DNA of 8,580 nucleotides from JBFKUL01 sp041635755 (GTDB taxonomy: Bacteria > Pseudomonadota > Gammaproteobacteria > Burkholderiales > SG8-39). The notes under the pieces are model-generated. The model saw only the letters and a program-made list of their open reading frames with translations. It had not been told where the DNA came from and ran no database searches. The position numbers and the translations under genes were made by a program. Of the stretch, positions 1 through 5,585 are shown piece after piece. The stretch covers positions 1 through 8,580 of the forward strand of contig JBFKUL010000119.1 in assembly GCA_041635755.1 (NCBI GenBank). The letters are read 5' to 3'. Position 1 is the first letter of the stretch, and every line of letters begins with the position of its first letter.

Positions 1-130
1 CGACGCGCTCGCCGGCGATGCGCTTCACCGGGAAGCGCCCGCCGTCCACGCAGGGCAGCACGGCGTCGATCACCGCGCGTACGCGGCCGTCTTGGCCGTT
101 TTCCATCCGGGGAGTGGTGGGCTCAGGCAT
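1..130 (-). CDS. glgE: Alpha-1,4-glucan:maltose-1-phosphate maltosyltransferase, N-terminal fragment
   Basis: Only the first 43 codons lie in the window; the gene runs off the left edge. After a short leader (MPEPTTPRMENGQDG) the protein reads GRVRAVIDAVLPCVDGG, then RFPVKRIAGERV. That is the typical opening of GlgE's N-terminal domain (DUF3416), where a 'GRFPVKR-VGE-V' block follows a V/I-rich strand. GlgE transfers maltose from maltose-1-phosphate to growing alpha-1,4-glucan in the cytoplasm, and GlgB then branches the product. The ATG at 128-130 overlaps the glgB stop by 8 bp (ATGCCTGA), so translation is probably coupled. A second in-frame ATG at 104-106 is possible, but neither has a strong Shine-Dalgarno sequence. 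The catalytic GH13 domain is not visible, so the identification rests on the N-terminus and the glgB neighbour. Confidence 0.8.
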   Translation of the reverse strand, partial: MPEPTTPRMENGQDGRVRAVIDAVLPCVDGGRFPVKRIAGERV

Positions 131-2084
131 GGGGCTCGTGCTTCAGGATGATCGTGGAAAGGGGCGGCAGCGTGAGGCTGACCGAGTTCGGCCGGCCATG
201 CGCGGCAACGGGCGCCGCCTCGACGCCGCCGAGATTGCCCCAGCCGGCGCCGCCGAAATCGCGCGCGTCGCTGTTGACGATCTCGTGCCAGAAGCCTTCC
301 TTGGGCACGCCCACCACGTAGTTGGTGCGCGGCAACGGTGTGAAGTTGCACACCACGAGCAGCGTCGCGCCGGCGCCCGCCTTGGGCTTGCGCAGGAACG
401 CGATGACGCTCGATTGCGCGTCGCTGCCGTCGATCCACTCGAAGCCTTCCCAGGAGAAGTCGAGCTGGTAGAGCGCCGGCTCGCCGCGGTAGACGCGGTT
501 CAGGTCCTTGACGAAGCGCTGCACGCCGGAGTGCTCGTCGCGATCGTTGACCCACCACTCGAGCTGGTCGTCGTGGTTCCACTCCCGGCGCTGGGCGAAC
601 TCGGCGCCCATGAACAGCATCTTCTTGCCCGGGTGCGCCCACATGTAGCCGTACAAGGCGCGCAGGTTGGCGAACTGCTGCCACGCGTCGCCCGGCATCT
701 TGCCGATGAGCGAGCCCTTGCCGTGCACCACTTCGTCATGCGACAGCGGCAGCACGAAGTTCTCGTTGAACGCGTACACCAGCGAGAAGGTGAGCTTGCC
801 GTGGTGGTACTTGCGGTTGATCGGGTCCTCTTTCATGTAGGAAAGGTTGTCGTGCATCCAGCCCATGTTCCACTTCATGCCGAAGCCCAGGCCGCCGAGG
901 TACACCGGGCGCGACACCATCGGCCATGCGGTCGACTCCTCGGCGATGATCACGATGTCGGGATGGTCGCGGTACGCGGACTCGTTCAGCTTGCGCAGGA
1001 AGTCGATCGCCTCGAGGTTCTCCCGGCCGCCGTAGCGGTTGGGAATCCATTCGCCCTCCTTCCTCGCATAGTCGAGGTACAGCATCGAGGCGACCGCGTC
1101 GACGCGCAGGCCGTCGAGATGGTATTTCTCAAGCCAAAAAAGGCCCGAGGACATGAGAAAGCCGCGCACTTCGTTGCGGCCATAGTTGAAGATGCTCGAG
1201 CCCCACTCGGGGTGGAAGCCCTGGCGCGGATCGGCGTGCTCGAAAAGATGCGTGCCGTCGAAGTAAGCGAGCCCGTGTGCGTCGGTCGGGAAGTGCGACG
1301 GCACCCAGTCGAGGATCACGCCGATGCCGTTCTGGTGCAGGTGATCGACGAAGTACATGAAGTCCTGCGGCGTGCCGTAGCGCGCCGTGGGCGCGAAGTA
1401 GCCGGTGGTCTGGTAGCCCCAGGAGCCGTAGAAAGGATGCTCGGTGATCGGCATCAGCTCGACGTGCGTGAAGCCGAGCCAGTTCATGTATTCCGCGAGC
1501 TGGTGCGCGAGCTCGCGGTAGTCGAGCATCTGGCCGTCCTTGCGCCGCCACGAGCCCGGATGCAGCTCGTAGATCGCCATCGGCGAGTCGAGCCCGTTCT
1601 TCGCCGCGCGCGCGTTCATCCACGCGTCATCTTTCCACTCGTATTCGAGCGTCCAGATGCGCGAGCCCGTCGCCGGCGGCAGCTCCGAGTAAGTGCCGAA
1701 CGGATCGGCCTTGTCGACGACGTGCCCACCGACCTTCGAGCGGATGCGGTACTTGTAGGACTGGCCGCGCTTGACCTTGGCGATCTTGCCTTCCCAGACG
1801 CCCGAGCCGTCCTTGCGCGGGGCAAGGGAATTCTTGGCCGGATCCCAGCCATTCCATTCGCCGATCACCGAGACGGTTTCGGCGTTCGGTGCCCAGACCG
1901 CGAAGTGCGCGCTCTTGCCGTCCTTGGCGAGGTGACAGCCGAGCTTGTCGTACAGCCGCCCGTGCGTGCCTTCGCGGAATAGATAGATGTCGTGATCGGT
2001 CAACACGGTTGGGATTGGCTCCGTTGTTGGTGGCCGCGATGGGCCGGTCGACCGGATGCTCGGGCCCGAAAGCCCGACAGTCAT
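123..2084 (-). CDS. glgB: 1,4-alpha-glucan branching enzyme (GH13 GlgB)
   Basis: A 653-residue cytoplasmic enzyme that cuts alpha-1,4-glucan chains and re-attaches them through alpha-1,6 links. A CBM48-like domain covers about residues 35-130 (FAVWAPNAETVSVIGEWNGW). The GH13 barrel follows with all four conserved regions: DWVPSHF with D259; GLRVDAVAS with the nucleophile D329; AEEST with the acid/base glutamate at 382-383; and LSHDEVVHGK with D450. The C-terminal beta domain ends near 650. It is shorter than the roughly 730-residue Escherichia coli enzyme because the extra N1 module is missing, a known GlgB variant. The start is uncertain. ATG at 2082-2084 is the most upstream possibility (an in-frame stop lies at 2088-2090) but lacks a Shine-Dalgarno sequence. 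A GTG at 2004-2006, with GGAG 12 nt upstream, would begin just before the conserved LTDHDIYLF and give 627 residues. The gene overlaps glgE. Confidence 0.97.
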   Translation of the reverse strand: MTVGLSGPSIRSTGPSRPPTTEPIPTVLTDHDIYLFREGTHGRLYDKLGCHLAKDGKSAHFAVWAPNAETVSVIGEWNGWDPAKNSLAPRKDGSGVWEGKIAKVKRGQSYKYRIRSKVGGHVVDKADPFGTYSELPPATGSRIWTLEYEWKDDAWMNARAAKNGLDSPMAIYELHPGSWRRKDGQMLDYRELAHQLAEYMNWLGFTHVELMPITEHPFYGSWGYQTTGYFAPTARYGTPQDFMYFVDHLHQNGIGVILDWVPSHFPTDAHGLAYFDGTHLFEHADPRQGFHPEWGSSIFNYGRNEVRGFLMSSGLFWLEKYHLDGLRVDAVASMLYLDYARKEGEWIPNRYGGRENLEAIDFLRKLNESAYRDHPDIVIIAEESTAWPMVSRPVYLGGLGFGMKWNMGWMHDNLSYMKEDPINRKYHHGKLTFSLVYAFNENFVLPLSHDEVVHGKGSLIGKMPGDAWQQFANLRALYGYMWAHPGKKMLFMGAEFAQRREWNHDDQLEWWVNDRDEHSGVQRFVKDLNRVYRGEPALYQLDFSWEGFEWIDGSDAQSSVIAFLRKPKAGAGATLLVVCNFTPLPRTNYVVGVPKEGFWHEIVNSDARDFGGAGWGNLGGVEAAPVAAHGRPNSVSLTLPPLSTIILKHEPHA

Positions 2085-2099
2085 TGATTACATTGATTT
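2082..2099. repeat. Tandem CATTGATT repeat at the glgB 5' end
   Basis: Two adjacent copies, CATTGATTA and CATTGATTT, sit in a short AT-rich patch within GC-rich DNA. The first copy contains the candidate glgB ATG (reverse complement). It could be an operator, an AT-rich unwinding element or part of the leader. A role is inferred only from position and composition. Confidence 0.35.
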
Positions 2100-2108
2100 A
2101 AAACGTGC

Positions 2109-2124
2109 CGCGCGGGACCGCGCG
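2109..2124 (-). terminator. Short GC hairpin between the exported-protein gene and glgB
   Basis: Perfect 6-bp arms CGCGCG (2109-2114 and 2119-2124) with a 4-nt loop. On the minus strand a TTTT run follows after five further bases. It lies 13 nt past the stop at 2137, so it could be a weak intrinsic terminator. It could equally be structure at the 5' end of the glgB transcript if the promoter proposed at 2134-2162 is real. The stem is short and the T-run is displaced. Confidence 0.35.
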
Positions 2125-2133
2125 AGCTGAATC

Positions 2134-2162
2134 AATCTAACACAGGTGTGGCAGCGCGACAA
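2134..2162 (-). promoter_or_regulatory. Possible sigma70 promoter for glgB-glgE
   Basis: On the minus strand, TTGTCG (2157-2162) is followed by a 17-bp spacer and TAGATT (2134-2139). Each hexamer matches 4 of 6 consensus bases. Transcription would begin near 2127, giving a leader of about 43 nt to the ATG at 2084 or about 120 nt to the GTG at 2006. The element overlaps the last codons of the upstream gene. It is a weak match, supported mainly by correct spacing and placement. Confidence 0.3.
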
Positions 2163-2628
2163 ACACGGGCGCGGCGCGCGTCTGCTCGAATTTGCCTGCG
2201 GGCCTTTTCTCGTGTTGTTGGGGATCCTCCGGCTCGAAGGCCCCTTTCTCCGCCGATATTGTTGCGTGCGTTTTGACTCGCTTGGCGCCGCGCCGGTTGT
2301 CGAGAAGCAGGTAGTAGTCGTTCGACTCGCGCAGGATCACCTGAAAGCTCAGGCGGCGCTCGACGGTGCCGCTATAAAGCGCAACGGGTCTTTCCAGCTT
2401 CAGCTGCTCTGCGCCAATCAGTACGACGTCCAGCCTGCCGCTTGCTTCGATCGTCACCGACACGAGCGTGCCCCGAGGCAAATCGCGCAATCGCACGCTC
2501 CTCGTCATGCCATGCGGGACATCGATGGTGATTTGTGCCCCGGCAGCCGCAACCGACGGCCCGACATGACCGATGAGCAGCGCCGCGGCAATCGCGAGCG
2601 CGACGTAGGTCCGTATCCCGTTCAGCAT
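2137..2628 (-). CDS. Small exported protein of unknown function
   Basis: I do not recognise a named family. The 163-residue protein starts with a clear signal peptide: MLNGIRTYV, then a hydrophobic stretch to about residue 22 and an Ala-rich cleavage region (PSVAAAGAQ). The mature part alternates hydrophobic and polar residues like a beta-sandwich (ITIDVPHGM, LVSVTIEASGRLDVVLIG, FQVILRESNDYYLLLDN). The 'YYLLLDNRRG' strand recalls pre-peptidase C-terminal (PPC)-like domains, but this is only a resemblance. The C-terminus is charged and may be disordered. The ATG at 2626-2628 was chosen because the signal peptide begins there; the open frame extends upstream to 2736, across the end of the neighbouring gene. 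No Shine-Dalgarno sequence is visible. It begins 31 bp after the ankyrin gene on the same strand, so co-transcription and a shared envelope role are likely. Confidence 0.75.
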   Translation of the reverse strand: MLNGIRTYVALAIAAALLIGHVGPSVAAAGAQITIDVPHGMTRSVRLRDLPRGTLVSVTIEASGRLDVVLIGAEQLKLERPVALYSGTVERRLSFQVILRESNDYYLLLDNRRGAKRVKTHATISAEKGAFEPEDPQQHEKRPAGKFEQTRAAPVFVALPHLC

Positions 2629-2659
2629 CGGATAAGGGGAAGGGACGTCGGCCCGGGTT

Positions 2660-3415
2660 CTACTTGCCGCACTTTTTGGCGAAGGTTTCGCCGGGGGCGA
2701 GCTCCAGCGCGCAGCCGAGTGGGCGCAGCAGCGCATCCTGGTTGTATTGGCGGGCGAATTCGAGCGCCGTCTTGCCGTCGCTCACCTTGCGAATGCGCGC
2801 GTCGGCGCCGGCGCGCAGCAGCTCGAGCGCAACATCAGACTCGCCCGCGATCACCGCCATCATGAGTGGCGTGTTGACTTCCGTGGTGCCGTTCACCGCT
2901 TCGCCGTTCACGCTGGCGCCGCGCGCGATCAGCAGGCGCACCAGCACGTTGCGACCTTCATAGGCGGCGTAGGACAGCGCGGTGTAGGCGCCGGGCCAGT
3001 TCTCCAGCTTCGCTCCCGCGTCGAGCAGCATGCGCGCGGCGCGATCGTGCCGCTCGGTGGAGGGGGCGCGACGGCTCTCGCCTTCGGGCTCCTCCTTCCA
3101 GTAGCACGCGAGCATCAGCGCGGTCTCGTGCACCGGCGTCCTTGCCTCGAGATCGGCGCCCGCATCGATCAGGAAGCGCAGCACCTTGAGCGAGGCCGCG
3201 CGGGCGGCGACGGTGATCAGCGGCGCACCCTCCGGGTAGGCCGGCGCCGGAACGCGTGCATTGACGCCGAGTACACCGGCGCGCACGACCTCGCGCACGG
3301 TCCCGACATCGTCGGCCACGATCGCATTGTGAAGCTGGATCGGGTCGGCGGCGCGGAGCGACGGCGCCAGCGTCGCCGCCATGGCGACCACAAGAAACGA
3401 AACGAAACCGCGCAT
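2660..3415 (-). CDS. Exported (periplasmic) ankyrin-repeat protein
   Basis: A 251-residue protein with a signal peptide (MRGFVSFLVVAM to about residue 22, cleavage likely at LRA-AD) followed by about six ankyrin repeats to the C-terminus. Good repeat cores are PLITVAARAASLKVLRFLIDAGADLEA (in part, residues 65-91), TALSYAAYEGRNVLVRLL (145-162) and TPLMMAVIAGESDVALELL (182-200). The third repeat (95-142) carries a charged insertion, EEPEGESRRAPSTERHD. Cysteines at 235 and 249 could form a disulphide after export. Ankyrin repeats bind other proteins, so this is probably a binding or scaffold protein; the partner is unknown, though the next gene's exported product is an obvious candidate. The ATG at 3413-3415 places the signal peptide at the N-terminus. 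An ATG at 3437-3439 is the alternative and coincides with the predicted transcription start. Confidence 0.88.
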   Translation of the reverse strand: MRGFVSFLVVAMAATLAPSLRAADPIQLHNAIVADDVGTVREVVRAGVLGVNARVPAPAYPEGAPLITVAARAASLKVLRFLIDAGADLEARTPVHETALMLACYWKEEPEGESRRAPSTERHDRAARMLLDAGAKLENWPGAYTALSYAAYEGRNVLVRLLIARGASVNGEAVNGTTEVNTPLMMAVIAGESDVALELLRAGADARIRKVSDGKTALEFARQYNQDALLRPLGCALELAPGETFAKKCGK

Positions 3416-3445
3416 CGCGCAAGGCAACAACTGTGGCATGCGCGA

Positions 3446-3473
3446 ATTGTAGTGTCTGCAGGATCTGACGCAA
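3446..3473 (-). promoter_or_regulatory. Sigma70-type promoter of the ankyrin gene
   Basis: On the minus strand, TTGCGT (3468-3473) and TACAAT (3446-3451) are separated by 16 bp. TACAAT matches the -10 consensus at 5 of 6 positions. Seven bases downstream of the -10 is position 3439, the A of an ATG. Transcription would therefore start either exactly at that ATG (leaderless) or 24 nt before the preferred ATG at 3415. Confidence 0.5.
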
Positions 3474-3501
3474 CCTCGTTGTCGCCTCGCGAATCCCCGC
3501 A

Positions 3502-3518
3502 AGCCCATAGAATGGGCT
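3502..3518. promoter_or_regulatory. Perfect palindrome AGCCCAT-AGA-ATGGGCT in the divergent gap
   Basis: Seven-base arms surround a 3-base centre. It lies between the ankyrin promoter and the methyltransferase start, 28 bp before that ATG. It includes TAGAAT (3508-3513), which matches 5 of 6 -10 bases on the plus strand and could serve the methyltransferase gene, but no good -35 is found at 16-18 bp. The symmetry suits a dimeric repressor site; no regulator can be named. Confidence 0.4.
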
Positions 3519-3546
3519 CTCGGCGGCGCAAAACGGGCTAGAGGCG

Positions 3547-4284
3547 ATGTTCTACGGTCTTAACGAGAGCGAGCAGGAGCGGCTGCATAAGGCGCTGAAG
3601 GAGATCGACGGCCTCTATAAGCGCGTTTTTCACGCCGATCACCTCATTACCGTGATGCGCTGCATGGGGTTCTTCGAGGACGAACGCTTCATGGCGGCCT
3701 ACAACAGGGCGGCGCAGACCGACCAGGAACGCAGCCTCGTCTGGCGCCTGCATACGCTCGCCTGGGCCGCCACGCACTGCGCCACGCTCGAGGGTGACTT
3801 CGTCGAATGCGGCGTCTACCGCGGCTTCAGCAGCGCGGTACTGGTGGATTTTCTGGATTTTGGGCGCATCGAGCGCACCTTCTACCTTTACGACACCTTT
3901 CTCGGAATCCCGGAGCGGTTCCGCGAGGGTTCGCCCGCCTCCGAAGACAGCTACGAGGAGGAGGGGCTGGTCGACAAGGTGCGCGAGCGCTTCGCCGCCT
4001 ACCCCAACGTGCGCGTGGTGCAGGGCGTGGTGCCCGATTGCTTCGAGGACGCGTGTCCCGAGCGCGTCGCGTTCCTGCACCTCGATCTCAACTCGCACAA
4101 GGCGGAGGTCGGAGCGCTCGAAGTCCTGTTCGATCGCGTCACACCCGGCGGCATGATCGTGCTGGACGACTACGGTTGGGAGTGGTACCGGGCGCAGAAA
4201 GTCGCCGAAGACGCGTTCATGAAGGCGCGCGGCTACTCGGTGCTCGAGCTGCCCACCGGGCAAGGGTTGGTCGTGAAGCGCTGA
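3547..4284 (+). CDS. TylF/MycF-family SAM-dependent O-methyltransferase
   Basis: A 245-residue class I methyltransferase that resembles macrocin O-methyltransferase (TylF, PF05711). An N-terminal helical segment (residues 1-75) precedes the SAM-binding motif LEGDFVECGVYRGFSS (81-96). The acidic residue after strand 2 is in FYLYDTFLGIPE (D116). The LHLDLNSH block (D180) and GGMIVLDDYGW (D207, D208) carry the aspartates that bind the divalent metal in this family. Known relatives methylate sugar hydroxyls in macrolides, and others act on surface sugars or unknown small molecules; the substrate here cannot be read. No biosynthetic cluster surrounds it. Its ATG has only GAGG two bases upstream, too close for a good ribosome site, but the family N-terminus fits. 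It is divergent from the ankyrin gene and convergent with the DUF413 gene. Confidence 0.85.
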   Translation: MFYGLNESEQERLHKALKEIDGLYKRVFHADHLITVMRCMGFFEDERFMAAYNRAAQTDQERSLVWRLHTLAWAATHCATLEGDFVECGVYRGFSSAVLVDFLDFGRIERTFYLYDTFLGIPERFREGSPASEDSYEEEGLVDKVRERFAAYPNVRVVQGVVPDCFEDACPERVAFLHLDLNSHKAEVGALEVLFDRVTPGGMIVLDDYGWEWYRAQKVAEDAFMKARGYSVLELPTGQGLVVKR

Positions 4285-4334
4285 CGTGGCGCGCGCGCGG
4301 GGCGTTTGCGCGACTCAGCCTTCGGCAGTGCGGC

Positions 4335-4811
4335 TCAGCGCGAAGCGGCTCGAACCGCGCGAATCGGTTGCGGCACCTGTTTGCGCGACGGGCCAACCGG
4401 ATCGTTGATCCACCCGGTGCCGGCGCATCTCGAGCACAGGCCGCTCGCTCCGCGCCCACCACCGCCGCATGTCGGACAGGCCGTCCAGATCCTGGGCGAC
4501 GATTGCTGGGGGTTTCGCAACCAGTTCCAACGTGCGGCTTCGCGCTTTTCGCGTACCGCGCGTTTCAGCTTCTTCCATGCCATCGCGAATTCGGCGACCG
4601 GTTCCTCTTCGTCGCCGCAAACTCTCAGGAAATGCAGTTGCGCCTGGGTTATTGGGACGAGCGTGCGGTACTCGAGCGCCTCCATCCAGTTTCCGTACTT
4701 CCTGATCAGCTCGAGCTCGCGGGCGGTGAACTGAGAAAGATCCACTTCGCGCGGAATGGGGTAGTCGCGCCTGGCGGAGAATCTCCAGTGATCGAACAGG
4801 GTTTTCTTCAT
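4335..4811 (-). CDS. DUF413 (MaoP/YifE-like) protein with C-terminal DnaJ-type zinc finger
   Basis: A 158-residue protein in two parts. Residues about 10-85 match the DUF413 pattern of Escherichia coli MaoP/YifE: F-ARRDYPIPREVDLSQF, then TARELELIRKYGNWMEALE, then PITQAQLHFLRVC, then EEEPVAEFAMAWKKL. Residues 112-133 hold two CxxCxGxG units, CPTCGGGG (C112, C115) and CSRCAGTG (C126, C129), ten residues apart. This is the zinc-binding arrangement of the DnaJ central domain, and all four ligands are present. MaoP acts in organising the Ori macrodomain in E. coli. From memory that protein lacks this finger, so the same role is not assured. The tail after 135 is basic and low in structure. The ATG at 4809-4811 starts the only sensible domain frame, with no clear Shine-Dalgarno sequence. 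Its stop faces the methyltransferase stop across 50 bp with no clear terminator. Confidence 0.85.
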   Translation of the reverse strand: MKKTLFDHWRFSARRDYPIPREVDLSQFTARELELIRKYGNWMEALEYRTLVPITQAQLHFLRVCGDEEEPVAEFAMAWKKLKRAVREKREAARWNWLRNPQQSSPRIWTACPTCGGGGRGASGLCSRCAGTGWINDPVGPSRKQVPQPIRAVRAASR

Positions 4812-5059
4812 GGCGAGTCGGCCGCGTCGGCGAAGTTTTTCGCTTCTTGTTATTCGAATCCAATGCCGGGCTGCGGCATGGGTTGTCGTTCCCCTCCAGA
4901 GGGTAGCGCATGTTAAGCGATCCGCCGTTGGTGCAACACAGGAATTTCAAGGTCGGACCGGCCGCGGAGGGTGTCCGGGAGCCTTGCGCCCGACGCACCG
5001 GCCGTGACGGTACCGGCCTGGAACATGCTCGAACGCGGCACCCGCTTATCTGTCCCAGG

Positions 5060-5108
5060 GGGCATCGAGAGGAACCGGATCCTTTCGGGGCGAAGCCGTC
5101 GAATGCCC
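5060..5108. other. Possible structured RNA or DNA element (three-way junction)
   Basis: Three nested helices can be drawn. P1 pairs GGGCAT (5060-5065) with ATGCCC (5103-5108). P2 pairs CGAGAGGA (5066-5073) with TCCTTTCG (5080-5087), with one G-T pair and a 6-nt loop. P3 pairs GGC (5089-5091) with GCC (5095-5097) around GAA. P1 and P2 abut directly. It lies about 140 bp before the small plus-strand gene. I do not recognise any known riboswitch or sRNA, and chance folding is common at this GC content. Confidence 0.2.
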
Positions 5109-5209
5109 TAGCCTTCCCCCAGCTCACCCGCTCGACGTGGCGTCGACCCGGGCGCGGACGACCCGCCCGAAAAATGGGTTCCCAGGGTTCCCGCCCGCGG
5201 TTTCGGCCT

Positions 5210-5215
5210 CATAAT
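5210..5215 (+). promoter_or_regulatory. Candidate -10 box for the 33-residue protein gene
   Basis: CATAAT matches 5 of 6 -10 bases and would start transcription near 5222, leaving a leader of about 24 nt. No good -35 is seen at 16-18 bp upstream. The 8-bp palindrome GTCCGGAC (5216-5223) lies over the expected start. Confidence 0.3.
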
Positions 5216-5235
5216 GTCCGGACAACCTTCCAATC

Positions 5236-5240
5236 GAGGA
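5236..5240 (+). promoter_or_regulatory. Ribosome binding site of the 33-residue protein
   Basis: GAGGA, five bases before the ATG at 5246. It is one of the best Shine-Dalgarno matches in the window and supports a start at 5246 rather than the longer open frame reaching back to 4910. Confidence 0.6.
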
Positions 5241-5245
5241 CGTCC

Positions 5246-5347
5246 ATGCCCAAGGGCCAGGAACGCAGCAACCGCGAGAAGAAAAAGCCGAAGCAGCCGC
5301 CGAAGCCGATCAAGCCGCCTACACCGGGCTTCCCACTACCGAAGTAG
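5246..5347 (+). CDS. Small basic, proline-rich protein (33 aa)
   Basis: The protein starts MPKGQERSNREKKKPKQ, followed by a proline/lysine tract (PPKPIKPPTPG) and a short tail ending in PK. The 'KGQ-R-SNRE-KKPK' opening resembles a set of tiny hypothetical proteins I recall from proteobacterial genomes, usually 35-50 residues with the same head and a variable Ala/Pro/Lys tail. No function is known to me. The charge suggests contact with nucleic acid or ribosomes, but that is a guess. There is no signal peptide, membrane segment or cysteine. It has a good ribosome site (GAGGA, 5-nt spacing) and a plausible -10 box, and stands alone on the plus strand. A longer reading of the frame from 4910 adds only low-complexity residues and is rejected. 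Confidence 0.65.
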   Translation: MPKGQERSNREKKKPKQPPKPIKPPTPGFPLPK

Positions 5348-5414
5348 GGGGGCATCCGGGCCGCGTCCGGGTTGACTCCGGCGCCGCACGTAAAGCGGGA
5401 ACCGGGGGCGAGGC

Positions 5415-5437
5415 CAGGGCCGGCGGCCGGGCCCCTG
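5415..5437 (+). terminator. GC hairpin downstream of the small gene
   Basis: CAGGGCC (5415-5421) can pair with GGCCCCTG (5430-5437) with one bulged base. It lies 67 nt after the stop at 5347. There is no T-run after it, so at best it is an intrinsic-like or Rho-assisted end. The rest of 5348-5585 shows no gene. Confidence 0.2.
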
Positions 5438-5558
5438 AGCGGCTCGCCTGAACCGTTAGGGTGAGGGCGCAGCGCGGCAATGCCGGCTCCCGGATCGCAA
5501 GAGGGGCTCATCCGCCGACGTTGGTCGACCTGCCCGCCACGCAGGTGCCGGCAGTGAA

Positions 5559-5579
5559 GCGCCGACCGGGCGTCGGCGC
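5559..5579 (-). terminator. Strong hairpin after the peroxiredoxin gene
   Basis: Perfect 8-bp arms GCGCCGAC (5559-5566) and GTCGGCGC (5572-5579) around a 5-nt loop, beginning 6 nt past the stop of the minus-strand peroxiredoxin gene. The position is right for the operon's end. Only two T residues follow on the minus strand, so termination may not be fully intrinsic. Confidence 0.5.
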
Positions 5580-5585
5580 AGCCGC

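Larger units (their letters stand above)
4812..5245. other. 434-bp gap without a convincing gene
   Basis: The open frames crossing this stretch are rich in Arg, Pro and Gly, have no recognisable domain and read like GC-driven noise. It should hold the minus-strand promoter of the DUF413 gene, though I found no good hexamer pair. It also holds the plus-strand promoter region of the small protein at 5246. Three copies of ACCGGCC occur (4957, 4997, 5012). The segment 5060-5108 can fold and is listed separately. Confidence 0.6.

Noticed and set aside
18..1982. 654-codon open frame on the plus strand, antisense to glgB
   Set aside because: It mirrors glgB along its whole length, has no recognisable domain and shows the Val/Ala/Arg-rich composition of a GC-driven antisense frame. 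GlgB is unmistakable on the other strand.
2747..3541. 264-codon plus-strand frame opposite the ankyrin gene
   Set aside because: Antisense shadow of clear ankyrin repeats; no domain of its own.
4285..4334. Possible bidirectional terminator between convergent genes
   Set aside because: GC-rich alternating sequence and a GCC-TTC-GGC mini-stem only; no stable hairpin with a T-run on either strand.
3807..4916. 369-codon plus-strand frame
   Set aside because: It overlaps the methyltransferase out of frame and runs antisense to the DUF413 gene; its sequence is Arg-rich noise.
4957..5018. Three ACCGGCC copies as a repeat array or CRISPR-like element
   Set aside because: Seven-base repeats with unequal spacing in GC-rich DNA; best hairpin is 5 bp. 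Probably chance.
4315..5127. 270-codon minus-strand frame
   Set aside because: It covers the DUF413 gene in another frame and the gene-free gap; no domain and biased composition.
4910..5347. 145-codon plus-strand frame ending in the small basic protein
   Set aside because: The upstream 112 residues are low-complexity Arg/Pro/Gly without a domain, while a good ribosome site and a family-like N-terminus mark the start at 5246.
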